A stretch of 64,000 bases of DNA from Acanthacorydalis orientalis (lineage: Eukaryota; Arthropoda; Insecta; Megaloptera; Corydalidae), in contig CM068322.1 in assembly GCA_034766995.1 (NCBI GenBank), positions 2,568,089-2,632,088 of the forward strand. Direction: 5' to 3'. The translations under genes were made by a program, and so were the position numbers. Each line of letters opens with the position of its first letter. Positions within the stretch are counted from its first letter, which is position 1. The notes under the pieces are model-generated. The model was not told the origin of the DNA and did no database searches. It saw only the letters and a program-made list of their open reading frames with translations. This document shows positions 48,142 to 60,053 of this stretch, piece after piece.

Positions 48142-49064
48142 CATTGCATATAACCTTATTTAGGCACGGTTGTTAACTGTGAAGTGGATATTTAATGAAA
48201 TAAAATTCTCTTCTAAATTTTTATTATGAGAATCGCGCGAATTTTTTTACTTATCTAATATAAAATTTTACAACTGAAATTTTTGTGCTCCAGTTTTGAT
48301 AATTTTTTTATACATATGAACACAAATACCTCTTTTATGTTTATATTTTTATCATATTATTTGGACACCAGATAACCATTGTATCTTTTAATAAGAGTAG
48401 AATAATAATTTTAAGCCCTTGTGCATGTATGTTTTTAAAAAACTAATGCATACAAAATTGCTATTTAAATTGAAAGAAGTATTTATTGACTTCGTTCGTT
48501 ACAATTTACCAATAATCTTTGGTTAGAACTTGTTAAAATACATCTAAAACTCAGGCATTTTTTTCTAGTCTACGCTAGTAAACATGTGTACTTAACTTAT
48601 ATAAAGATTGCACGAGTCTAACTCTTGATTGACTGATGAAATATTTTTTGCAGTGTTCATGCGCAATGGGTTAATAAAACACATATTTATATTATATATT
48701 AAAGAGTAGAATTCAATTGAAAAAATAAAATTTTATTATATTTTATTTTTAAATTCAGATATTATTTTTATTTTTTTTGTTGCCTACTATATATGTTTTA
48801 TGTAATGACGTAAAAAAATAATCATTAAAAATATTATTTTTGATAATAATTAATTTTTTAATTGAATAATGTTTATTATTAATCTAAAAACAATAAAAAT
48901 TTCAAATAACGAGAAATTAGTTTCAAGTAATTTGTTCGAAATATTGATATCATAAGAGATAATAATGATGTAATTTTTATATGAGGTAGATATATAATTT
49001 ATATGAGTTAATATAACAAGAAAATTTCGTGGATACATTATGGGTAAATAAAATTATATAATAT

Positions 49065-49066
<2 letters not shown>

Positions 49067-49116
<50 letters not shown>

Positions 49117-49133
49117 ACATGTATATATACACG

Positions 49134-49204
<71 letters not shown>
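49067..49204. repeat. (TA)n array with TACA/TGTA steps
   Basis: Long interrupted TA array. Confidence 0.95.
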
Positions 49205-49208
<4 letters not shown>

Positions 49209-49637
49209 AAAATAAAATCATTTATCATCAATTATAAATAACGAATAATATATTAGCATCTCTGAGTTAAAATACATATTTATGACATTTATATTCCCAT
49301 ATTAAGCACGTTTAATAACAAACATTAACATTTTATAAAATGTATAATATATTTTCTACAATAAGAAGGAAAAGTACATTTCTCAACAAAACAGTAAATG
49401 CGAATAAACAGTTATATACCGGGAAAAAAGAATCGTGTTTATTTAGCGATAGATAGATACTTAGTACAACAAAAGTACTTGATGAGACTCGGAAACGTTA
49501 AATGGTTCAAGAAAAGCTCAAACTTAATGAAGAACGATACGCAAGTTTATAAATCAAGATAAAATAGTTTCATTTTACAAATACATGTTTGACAATAAAT
49601 TTGTATGAATATATATATATATATGCACAAAGGTTCA

Positions 49638-49689
49638 AGAAAAGTTCTGTTACCCACATATAATTATATGTGGGCAACAGAACTTTTCT
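49638..49689. repeat. Loop-free 52-bp palindrome
   Basis: Arms 49638-49663 and 49664-49689 are reverse complements except at one position (A at 49652 against C at 49675). The arm begins AGAAAAGTTCTGTT. It resembles two transposon ends fused head to head. No coding capacity. Confidence 0.9.
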
Positions 49690-49699
49690 ATACAAATAC

Positions 49700-50213
49700 A
49701 GATATTTACACAAATTTAACCGATCAAAACATTATTTTTATGCATGTTTAAAACGACTTTACTGATGAGTTCAATTTTAGATGAATATTCATTAAATAAT
49801 GTTAATTAAAAAGTTGATCAATATCTAAATTTGATTATTGATAATTCTCGCTCTCTTCCCTCCCTATACGATCTACATCCAAAGAAAATATTTTTTTATA
49901 ATTTTTCGATATATTCTTTTGATTTCAAAGCGTTCTTTACACATTCTTATAAGATGTTAATTTCTAATATAAATACTTTCAAATATTTTGTTTTTAAAAT
50001 AATCACAATCAACTCGATACACTTATTTTTCATATATACTAAATCTTCTTCCACAAGATCAATTTTCAATTCTAAAAATAAAAAATCTTATTTATAAGAT
50101 GATTTTTGATTTGAATGTTTATTATTTTATACAAATCTATATTTGTGAATAGTTCCCTTTGTTGTGCCAGATGTGTAAATCAAAGTGATAATTCGTTTTA
50201 AAGTGCGACTTGA
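49700..50213. other. AT-rich intergenic DNA
   Basis: An 88-residue frame at 49831-50097 is Phe/Ile/Ser-rich with no motif. Judged spurious. Confidence 0.45.
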
Positions 50214-51360
50214 CTTACGAGATTTGATAAATAAATTCCCAGATTGGAACAATGAAGTGGAACACTATTAAATAACGTAGAAAATGTTTAATATTTATTC
50301 AAAGTTATCGCCATTCACTTTAATACATTTATTGTAACGTTCTAAAAGATTTGAAAACAGTCAGTAAAGGCGTCAGAAGAAACTGGTTTCAATTCGGCGG
50401 TTAAATTTTCCTTAATATTTTCTACGTTCTGAAATCGTTTCGCTTTGAAAACAGTTTTTACTTTAGGAAAGAGAAAAAAGTCTGCTGGTTCCAAGTGAAA
50501 TGAATAGGGGAAGACTGATATGAACTGCGCCATATTTCATAAGAAATTATTTCAAAATCAGTGCATAATAGGCGAGTGTATTGTCATGCAAAAAAAATTA
50601 ACTACCAAAATTACTGTCGCACTCGAGAAGTGTATTGCAATAATCTCTTCATTACTTCAACATAGAATGCACTATTAACTGTTTGTCCTTTAGGCACTAA
50701 TTCTTTTAAATCACACCCTGTTTACCAAAAATGTAAACAATATGATTTTGATTCTGAATTTTTGGAAATAAAACTTTTTGGGTCTTGTAATTATTTTCCA
50801 ATTACTACATTCTCTGGCGTTTGCCACCCGTATGACTGTGCGGGACGTACTTTACAATCTTCAAAATCTTCATCTTCCCAAATCTTCTTGTAAAATTTGT
50901 CAAATTGTCTCCTTACTGATATTATTCTCATCTGCGATCATTCTGAGGGCCATTGGGTGATCTTTTACCACAATTTTACAAACTTTTGTGATCGAATTTT
51001 CATTTCGAGAGATCGACGGACCTCGGTTCTAGCGTCATCTTGATTATCCTCGCGTTATTATTTAAAATGTTTAAACCATTCAAATAGACTAGTACAACTT
51101 AATATACAGTTTCTAATATAGTTTTTGTTAATTTACAGCAAAATTTAATATTCACTCGTTGCTTCATCATGAATAATAGAAACATTATGTACGTGCTAGC
51201 TTCCTGCGCAGAAACTAACTGCAGTTCGACTTTCTCGTAACCACCCTCTCTATTGATAAAACTGTGAAAGATTTCTTGCTGCATTACTTTTGATTTAATT
51301 TTACATGATCTTAGTGCTATAGTGTCAATCTGGGAATTAAATTGCCAAACTTTGTACCTA
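50214..51360 (-). mobile_element. Mariner of the GVQW3/FLJ37770-like type
   Basis: Inverted ends share AATTCCCAGATTG (50235-50247, and on the minus strand from about 51338). Related outer bases (TTTGATAAATA and TTTGGCAATTT) extend the TIR outward. The minus-strand transposase relic runs from the Met at 51166-51168 to a C-terminus near 50340. It is about 1.15 kb, slightly short because of internal deletions. Confidence 0.85.
50340..51168 (-). pseudogene. Mariner transposase relic (GVQW3-like)
   Basis: Minus strand. Starts MKQRVNIKFCCKLTKTILET at 51168, the family N-terminus. Then GPSISRNENSITKVCKIV, DHPMALRMIADENNISKETI and QILQEDLG. The stretch with the first catalytic Asp is not recognisable and seems partly deleted. 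Next are SKNSESKSYCLHFW-like and ELVPKGQTVNSAFYVEVMKR, then an HDNTLAYYALILK block with the second Asp at about 50590. FISVFPYSFHLEPADFFLFP follows with the third Asp, then KVKTVFKAKRFQNVENIKEN, ending near 50342. Stops and frameshifts are frequent. Human GVQW3 (FLJ37770) derives from the same mariner type, hence the label. Confidence 0.85.
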
Positions 51361-53385
51361 AAAGCGCATCTTTCACAGCTGGATCCGAGATTTTTAATCA
51401 ATAAGAGATTTTAACGTACTGTACATATTTCTACAGCAAATAACACATATATGGATCTAAATTATGTTAACCAATTGTTTACGTTTTGTTTACTGTACTT
51501 ACAAAGGAATACTACCTATTTATTTACTTCAATTATGTAATCCATCTTCTGTTAATCTTCCTTTTTATAAACTTATGTTTAAGTATACTTCTACTGATAT
51601 AATTATTACATAAATGTATATAATATAAAATTTTCTGCGTTTAGTCAAAATGAAAAACTAAGTTAGAGGTAAATTATTTCAAAACAATTTTTGAAAGAAG
51701 ATTTTTCAAAGAACAATTCGTTGAAAATATTGTTGAATTACGAAATACGGTATGTTCATTTTTTTTAATATTTCAAGTTAGTTTTTAAAATTCTCCTTTA
51801 TAGAATTTAAAGACAACCATGAGGAACGTACGATTACTTTTTATAATAAATCCCTACTCGGTAGTTAATGATAAATTCGTCATAAGAATTATTACCTCCC
51901 ATGTTATCTTTACATAATGCTATTAGATTTAACTTATGAATCTTAATTTTCTTCGTGTCAAAGTTGCTCCAAGTTTGATAACTACTAGAGATGTTTTCAA
52001 TTCAGATATTAGTGTTGTTGATTATTTGATTATCCACTATTTAAAATATTTTGTAAAAGAGTTAACAATTTCTATAAAATTTTAGATACTTAAATAAGAA
52101 AAAGGTCGAAAAAAGAAAAAATATAGAATGTACCTTTGAAATGGTTTAATTAAATTTTAATATAATTATCACAATTAAAAATTTTTCAGCATTAATTTTC
52201 AAAATTTTCATTAGAATGTTAAAGTTTTGTCCATAGTCAAATAGAAAAATATTAAATTACCACATAATTGAAAGGAATCAGCCTCAGATCATCATTTACA
52301 TCGTTTATATTGTTCGTATGTAGTTAATTTTTTCTTATAACTAAATATTTTTTGATTGACATTACTATCCTATACAAAGATATTATATTTGTTCTCATCA
52401 GCGAATAAAACTACCGTCCACAAGTTTGTCTTTATTTTGGTATTCTTAAGTGAAATCAGTATGAAGTACTTTGTTTTTTGTATTGATAAAATACTTCTTT
52501 CATATTATTCTGCCATGAACGTTTCCTTTCTTTAAAACACTTCTTATTGTTTCAATATTGCATTTATTTCTGTTGATTTTAGTCTTCAGTAGTTAATTTT
52601 TTGGTACAAACTTTGTTAACTTGTTTGACTAACTGTTCCATATTCTTTTTGTTCAATAAATTGTATATGATGTGTAATTTATATAATACAATTTTCCTTT
52701 AATTAACTGATTAATTTATTGTCCAGTTCTCTGTATAATATTTAATTATATGTTGAATTGTATATTGAATTATATGTTGGTAGACACTTTATTATTTCTT
52801 CAGTTTACTCGTATCTATGAGTTAAGCTTTTACAAATGAATGGTTATGAGTTGCTGTTCTTTTACTATAATATGTTCACCTATTTTCCTTTGATACTTTC
52901 AAGTTCAAATAAAATTTATTAAAGAATTATGTAACACATAACATTTTTTTTAAAATTTGTAATAAGCCATAGAAAATCATTTTCTACGTTCTAAAATAAG
53001 AATAATAATTTTATTTTTATTAAGTAATTTTAGATTTATTTGTTCTTATTTCCTTATTTTTAATTAATTTTATTTTTTATACCTATAATCCCATTGAAGC
53101 ATTCATCCCCTAAATCACGAAAAAACTTAAATTGAAGAATATTAAACAGACAGCCTTTTCTGTTAAATGATATATCTCAATTATTTAATCTGTGATCTAG
53201 TTTTAAAATAATTTTAATATTGATATTAATTTTTTATATGAACATAAAAAAGTATAACACGTTTTTTATATAATATATTAATAATAAATAGAATGTTTGA
53301 AAAATTATAAATTATTTTTATTTAGCATCAAAATTTTATCTAGTAGCTACTGTTTACTTATTAAATTAATTATTTAATTTTGTTC
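51361..53385. other. AT-rich intergenic DNA
   Basis: Nothing recognised in about 2 kb. Confidence 0.55.
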
Positions 53386-53387
<2 letters not shown>

Positions 53388-53458
<71 letters not shown>

Positions 53459-53469
53459 GTATATATATA
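53388..53469. repeat. (TA)n microsatellite
   Basis: Left flank of the mariner at 53470, directly joined. Confidence 0.95.
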
Positions 53470-54686
53470 CGAGAGGGTTTCAAAAAATTCATACAAGTGA
53501 ATATAAAGACAATAATTAGGGTAACAAAAATTATTTTTATTTTTCAAATAATCTCCTTTAAGGTTAAAACATTTCATCTAACGTTGCTCGAGTTCCATTA
53601 TGTCAGTATTAAAATGCGATTTCTCAAGTTCTTCAAAATAATCATCTACTTCGGCTATTACTTCCTCATCTGAATTAATTCTGTTCCCAGTAAGGAATGT
53701 TTTCAGTTGTGGAAAGGGATAGAAGTCAGAAGGAGCCAGGTCTGGTGAACATTGGGCATTAGAAACCAATTCGAAGCCAAGAGGATGGATTTTAGCGGGT
53801 GTTTATGTCAATAAATGAGCTGGAGTGTTTTCATGATAAAACATGACTTTTGCATTGTGTTCCGGGTCGTTTTTCATCAATTGAGGTTCGTAATTTATCC
53901 CATAAAAGTACATTCATAAGCGCTGTTAATTGCATTTCCTTTTTTCAAATAATACATCAACAAAATTTCCTGCGCATCCCAAAAAACTGAAGCCATGAAT
54001 TTTCCTGTTCATGGACTAGTTTTAAACTTTGATGAACTATCTTCTCTCTTAGTCCACTGTTTCGATTGCTCTTTGGACTCTAGTATCTGATGATGAATCC
54101 AAGTCTCATTAATTGTCATAAACTAACACAAACATCTTTTTTATTAAGCTGCATCATGCCTAAGCAATCCTTTGAAATTTGATATCGTGTGCGTTTTTCG
54201 CACACAGTCAGCATTCGCGGCACCCATCTCGCTGACATTTTTTACAAGCACAAATTTTCAGTTAAAATGGAATTATCCGGAACTTTATCAACATTTTCTG
54301 TGATAATTGATATTGAAGGCCCACCACTGTGCAAGTCATCTTCGACAGATGTTCTGCCTCTTCTTAATTCAGCAACCCATTTGGCTACTATAGCATACTT
54401 TGGGAAGAAGTCATCGTACATACTACGTATGTTTTCAAAAATTTAGGTGGTATTCATAACATCAAAAACTAAATAGTCAATAACCGTACGATTTTTAATT
54501 TATTCATTTTACAAAAATAACCAAAATACATCTTATTTAGATTGCTGTGAAAGCAAAACTAAGAGACGTTTTGCGCTCAGATTTTTACAGATTGATAATC
54601 TAAGGTGCCACCAAGAAAAAAAATTGTTTCAAATCTCCTCAACGTCATCTACATGTCACTTCTACGAAATTTTTAAGACCCCCTCG
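53470..54686 (-). mobile_element. Full-length irritans-type mariner inside a (TA)n tract
   Basis: Left end CGAGAGGGTTTCAAAAAATT at 53470. The right end on the minus strand from 54686 is CGAGGGGGTCTTAAAAATTT. TA flanks both, and both flanks are long (TA)n runs, so the element sits within a microsatellite. Length is 1217 bp. The transposase is on the minus strand and dead. Confidence 0.92.
53530..54455 (-). pseudogene. Irritans-type mariner transposase, two catalytic Asp replaced
   Basis: Minus strand. ENIRSMYDDFFPKYAIVAKW, VAELRRGRTSVEDDLHSGGP and SISIITENVDKVPDN, then KMSARWVPRMLTVCEKRTRY. The first catalytic block reads MTINETWIHHQILESKEQSK (Asp to Asn) near 54095. Then ASVFWDAQEILLMYYLKKGN. 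The second block reads KVMFYHENTPAHLLT (Asp to Glu) near 53840, then a stop, then TPAKIHPLGFELVSNAQ. The third block, QCSPDLAPSDFYPFPQLKTF, keeps its Asp. The C-terminus is VDDYFEELEKSHFNTDIMEL, ending with LKGDYLKN near 53560. Frameshifts occur between blocks. Even without them the triad would be N-E-D, which is not expected to be active. Confidence 0.9.
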
Positions 54687-54747
<61 letters not shown>

Positions 54748-54765
54748 CACTTATATATATATAAG
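54687..54765. repeat. (TA)n microsatellite
   Basis: Right flank of the mariner. Confidence 0.95.
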
Positions 54766-54769
54766 TAAT

Positions 54770-55230
54770 GTGTATGTATTTTTATTAAACTTGTGATTTA
54801 TATTAATTATTATTTGTTTTATTTCAAGACCAACTATTTGAAATAGTCAATTTTCCCATTAAGAGACGAGATATATCAAATGTCCAGATGCGATCTTATT
54901 GGTCGATAGTTTGTGGTAGGTACCATACGTTTTCGACATTTTCTATATACATGTGATGTCAATGCACTTGTGGTAGTATGTTTGATTTATGATTTCTAAT
55001 AAAAGTATTTCAATTTATACTTTTTATTTCGTCAATACTACATACAATAATGTTAAAAACGTTCTGATATTTTTATATAAGAAGTATTAATAAGTGAATC
55101 AGTAAATCATTTTGATATATTGACAATTGACAAGTCTGAATTTGATTTAAAACATTGTTTATAAAAAGTAAACGACTTTTTTAAAGAGCGACTTTCTGTT
55201 GACGTTATATAAAAGCTCCAAGGGTAAGTA
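54770..55230. other. AT-rich intergenic DNA
   Basis: Nothing recognised. Confidence 0.5.
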
Positions 55231-55299
55231 TTTTTGTTTCTTGTATTAATTGTTATTGTTTGTTGGAGTATTTTTTGTGTATCTTTTTTGCTTAAAATA

Positions 55300-55650
55300 A
55301 TAATTCGCATATTTACGCGAACATGGTTACGAACAGAAGCTGTTAGACCGGACAACCGACAGTACGGTCACCTCCGGTGTTTCATTCACCGGATTCGTCG
55401 CTTTGGAGAAACCGACCTCTTCTCATTTCCTTGCAGGCTTTGCCCTATTGCCGCACTCTGTACTCACACCGCATAGATGCTACGGCATACCGACAACGAA
55501 TATTCAACATTCCGGGCGTGCGTTTAACAAATGCACGGGTCACATTTGTGGTTAACACTTTGTGCGAATTACCTCATTCAGTTTGCCTACCACGCTCAAT
55601 GGGCTCTCTGTTCTTACCTCGGCTATTCAATTAAACAGTATGCCATCATG
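55300..55650 (+). other. GC-richer island with splice-acceptor match; candidate exon
   Basis: Composition is clearly less AT-rich and has many CpG. A polypyrimidine-like run ends in TTTCCTTGCAG with the exon side at 55437. Downstream, the frame is open to 55634 (ALPYCRTLYSHRIDATAYRQ at its start, with PGVRLTNARVTFVVNTLCEL later). I recognise no domain. A terminal coding exon, an untranslated exon or a non-coding element are all possible. Confidence 0.3.
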
Positions 55651-56412
55651 TTGCGTCATTGTTTTGACGCATTATTTGATATCTTAATATCATGTTAACA
55701 CTTTGACGCCCTTGGCTTAGTAAACGAATACTACTCAAATTATATTGGATAATTTTGTTTCCAGGGGAATCTTATTTTGATTTATATTTTATTTTTTTTA
55801 TAAAACACAAAAACATGGGTAGTGTACTCTTATAAATTGTTATAAAGTAAAATATTAATTTTTGTAATTATGAGGTCATAATATTACGTATAGGTATTAT
55901 TTATATTTATTTATTTCTGTTTATTGTGCTTACAGTATTAAAATAATAATACATTTATCAACTAAAAATTTTATTTGTTATATAAAAAAAGAAACGTAAG
56001 CATTTGTGTGATTTTATTATATATTCTTTTTGTGTATTGTATTTTGTTCATAAAAATTGTTCATTTTACATTTTCTTATGGAAACATGGAAATCGTTCGA
56101 CATTAATTAAAAACATTTTTTATGCCTTTTTAAATAGTATTTTAATTAAAATATTTCTGCAACAGAAGGTAATACAGATAATAACTATATTAATCTAATA
56201 AATATTTGAATACTGTTTATGAGAATTAACTTTAATTTTCGCAATAAATCTCCCTATGCATCTATATTTATATTAATAGTTAAAAATTTATTGTTTTATC
56301 TGTCACTTAATCATGTAACAACGACTGATTTATCTGAAATATTTCAACAACAAGCCCTGTAACATCTGGTTAACATAAACTAAACATATTATTAACTTTT
56401 AATGTTTTATTT

Positions 56413-56416
<4 letters not shown>

Positions 56417-56459
<43 letters not shown>
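56417..56459. repeat. (TA)n microsatellite
   Basis: About 21 TA units. Confidence 0.95.
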
Positions 56460-56461
<2 letters not shown>

Positions 56462-57550
56462 AATCATATGCCGGTAATTATAAGAGTGCACTGTAAAGAA
56501 TTGAAAAAAAAATATTTTATGATTTATTTTATATTACAATTATTTATATTTTAATAATCTAGAAGAACTTTGAAAAATTAACAAATATACCGTTTAATGT
56601 CTGTAAAGTTGATTGGTAAACATAATTCTGTTTTTGTTTACTTTGATAGTAGACTAAGTCTCTTACTTTTCGATATACTTTATTTTTCTGGAAATATGCA
56701 TGTATCTATTTGATTTTTCTATAAAAATAAACTTATTTTCAAAGTAAATAACCCTTAACTTAAGTCAGCCACTTTGCTTAAAGCTCTCAAACGAATAATT
56801 TTATTGTTGTTGGAAAAAAATCTCTAGAGAAATCAGTTACAAAGGGAAAGAAAAATGTTAGGGGAGAATCTGTTTTTTGGTTAAAATACTATGGATCATT
56901 TTTCTAAAAGAAGCTTCTTATCAGATGTTTTATAAAGCATCTTTAAATGATGCAAATGTGCAAATAGTACAAAATTGCAATATAATGTGCAAAATTTGAG
57001 ATTTTAGATCTTTAACTCAAAAAAAGCCTGAAAATATATGAAAAAATTCAATAATTTTCACTTTATGTATCTGACCACTTACAAAGAAAAAACATTTGTA
57101 TATAATGGATGTGTTACAGTACTGCCAATTTTCCATAAATATTTTTGTATTCTTAAAACAACGCAAAAAGAAAATTCCGTTATTGAAGAAAAAGGAAGAA
57201 TCTCTATATTATTCTAAATTAAGTTAACATGATTATAATCACAAAATGTAAGTGAACTGTTGTTTTTAACTTCCTTTTTTGAATAAAACTGAAATATTTT
57301 TACTTACATGTTATTTTTAAGACGTTTGAATAATTTTGAAAATAGTCTAAGTTGTATGAAATATCAAAAAACTCATATTTTTTCATGGTACTTGCAAAAG
57401 TTCATAGTTACATGAAATATTTACATTATACGAGTAAAAACGTTGTAAAATTTTGTTATATAATAGAAAATATTTTTTATTACACAAACGCAAAAGTCTA
57501 AATATCACAATATGAAAAATACATGACTTAGTTCACTATCAGAATTACTA

Positions 57551-57552
<2 letters not shown>

Positions 57553-57600
<48 letters not shown>
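57553..57600. repeat. (TA)n microsatellite
   Basis: About 23 TA units. Confidence 0.95.
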
Positions 57601-57602
<2 letters not shown>

Positions 57603-57931
57603 GTGCAAATGTTCAAATTAAAACTCAACTGAAATTACATGAATGTTTTACTTTATTACGTAGTCTTACTTAAGAATTAAATGAATGAATTTTTAAAAGA
57701 AATATTTTTTTTATAATTCATGTAAGAAATGAAATATTATATTAAATATTTTTTAAGTAAAGGTCATATAAATACTAAACACCGAAGAAATAGGGAAATT
57801 ACACAGCCATATATACAATATATTATATGTAGTTCCAAGCAATTCTTTAAAATAATACCTCTTGACTAATATTTCTCTAAATGTAACACTTATTTAATAA
57901 CATAAAAATACACATACTTAATTTTAAATAA

Positions 57932-57953
57932 TATATATATATATATATACATA

Positions 57954-58001
<48 letters not shown>
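57932..58001. repeat. (TA)n microsatellite
   Basis: TA repeats with TACA and TGTA steps. Confidence 0.95.
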
Positions 58002-58006
<5 letters not shown>

Positions 58007-58435
58007 ATCTATATAAATATTAGTTAAAATTACATTTATTTTTTTTCACAAAAATTTATTTATATATTTTTTTAAGTTCTATCGTTTTCATGAAGACTAT
58101 GATAACCCTTAAAACAAATTTTATTTGTTAAAATAGAGTTATTTATGAAATTATTTGTACATTTATTAATTTTGTACTTTTGTTGATATCTGACTTCTAA
58201 ATTAATTTTTAAAGTTCTGCTTTTAAGTATTAAAATAATTGTTTTTAATATGTATTTTTTTTATTTTTGTAATATAATTATAATTTTATTCCAAGGTTTA
58301 TCTTGTATACGATTATCTCTATAAATAAAAGCTATTAAAAAATAATCTATAGAGATTTTCTTACATTTGAAATGATCGTAAAAATAAAAAAGTTTCTAAA
58401 TTTTACTATATTTTACTCTTAACTATTTATATTTA

Positions 58436-58436
<1 letters not shown>

Positions 58437-58490
<54 letters not shown>

Positions 58491-58494
58491 TACA
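58437..58494. repeat. (CT)n-(TA)n compound microsatellite
   Basis: Eleven CT units run into TA repeats. Confidence 0.95.
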
Positions 58495-58501
58495 TACAAA
58501 C

Positions 58502-59152
58502 CAGGGGTGGGCAACTTCTTTAATATTAAGAGCCACATATAATACTTGTCATACATTTTTGTGTGTTCAAGAGCCACAGAAAATATTATTTTTAAATTGT
58601 ATTTACTAGGTTGGTAGAAAAATAATTGAGGTTTATGACCTTCAAGTTCATATACATAACAGCAATTAGTTTCCTATCGACCTAATATAAATTATAAAAA
58701 TTACAACTATACGAGTATAGTAGTCTTAGTCACCAAAGCAGAATATGTTTCATCTCTACTCGTTGAAGACTTTGATTGAGTCTTCACTTTTGCAGTTAAA
58801 AGTTGCATTTTTAAAGATATTTTTCTCAAAAATTTAAACAGAACTCATCCCGAGTTTGGTTTTATTAAATTCAATAACTCTTAATTAACAATTTTTTTTA
58901 GTTTCATTTCTTTTTTAAGGATTGTCCATAACCGTAGAGCTACCTTAAATAGCAGTTTGGACACATAATGCATATGGATATTTAAAAAGAAAATGCAAAT
59001 TACTCGTTTATATATAAAATGTTCTTATATTTAGACATACTAGACTACTATAGATTATTAATATAAAAGTTTAGGAAAAATGGCAATGAAATCTAATATT
59101 GTCTTGGAGCTTCACAGAGTAGCTTTTGGAGCCGTGGTTTTCCCACCTTTTG
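58502..59152. mobile_element. hAT-like MITE
   Basis: Left end CAGGGGTGGGCAACTTCTTT followed by AAGAGCCAC. The right end on the minus strand is CAAAAGGTGGGAAAACCACG followed by GCTC. CAGGGGTGGGCAA is a well-known hAT (Charlie/hAT-Ac-like) terminus. The right end is more decayed. GAGCCAC recurs inside at 58570. No transposase is present. No clean 8-bp duplication could be read. Confidence 0.75.
58607..58686. mobile_element. 80-bp mariner MITE nested in the hAT MITE
   Basis: Left TIR TAGGTTGGTAGAAAAATAAT. Right TIR on the minus strand is TATTAGGTCGATAGGAAACT. The short middle (GGTTTATGACCTTCAAGTTC, ATATACAT) matches the 3' margin of the 526-bp derivative at 11291 almost exactly. It is an extreme deletion product of that subfamily. 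Confidence 0.85.
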
Positions 59153-59162
59153 TATATACAAT

Positions 59163-60053
59163 AGGAGGTGTGGCAATTGGATAACGAGATTTTTTTATAA
59201 ATCCTTTATTAAACAAAAATATATGAATCTATGCTGTCACCTTCACAATAGTCTCTCCCGAGCATGACGCACTTGGTCAAGAGTTTCTCTCATTTCTGGA
59301 AACAGCCACGAAAACCATCTTAAGTGAAGCCTTTTAAAACCTGCGCCATTTGTCATTGAATGCCCTGAATGTCATCAAAATGCTGACTTTTCATTGGAGA
59401 CTTCATCTAAGGAAATAAAAAAAGTCGCAGATGCTAAAAAAGGATTGAAACGAGGATGTGGTAGTACCGGAATTTGTTTTTCGGCTTGAAACTATTGAAT
59501 GGTTAACAAAGAGTGAGCAAGTGCGTTTTCGTGATGCAAAATCCACTAAATCAACTAATCCACTAATCACACAATCAACCACTTCAACCACTACATTCGG
59601 ACGAACTCTCACAATTCTTTGTTTAAAACGCTCGAGTATAATCAAATAAAACACTGTGTTGACTATCTGGTTTGGTGGAATGAACTTGTTGTGGACAACC
59701 CCTTCGATATCGAAGAAACCAATTAACATTGTCTTGAATTTTGATCTTGAAATTCTGGCTTTTTTCGGACGTTCTCCGTCTATTCTTCTACTATTACTTG
59801 TTCTGTCGACGAATCTCAGGATCATACTGAAATACTCAAGATTCAACACCGAAATGACCGTTCTTTGTTCAATTTTTTTATCGTACATAAGAGAAATTTT
59901 CAAGATTTCACTGATGATTGAATATTTAAGCTCATGCGTTGAAACTTCGGAGGTATATACAAAAACCATGAAATATTCCCAGTAGATAGTAGCACAAGCG
60001 CCAGTGTTGCTGGGTAATGCGTTAGGAAGAAATTCTCGTTATCCAATTGCTAT

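Larger units (their letters stand above)
47481..49630. other. AT-rich intergenic DNA with (TA)n tracts
   Basis: Tracts at 48077-48139 and 49067-49204. A stretch at 47800-47960 can be read as a short frame (SLMRDSLLHKNPALIEMKEE) but matches nothing I know. Confidence 0.45.
55651..58435. other. AT-rich intergenic DNA with (TA)n tracts
   Basis: Tracts at 56417-56459, 57553-57600 and 57932-58001. Nothing else recognised. Confidence 0.5.

Noticed and set aside
59458..59985. Plus-strand open frames of 63 and 109 residues
   Set aside because: They are complementary to the mariner transposase relic and show no motif of their own.
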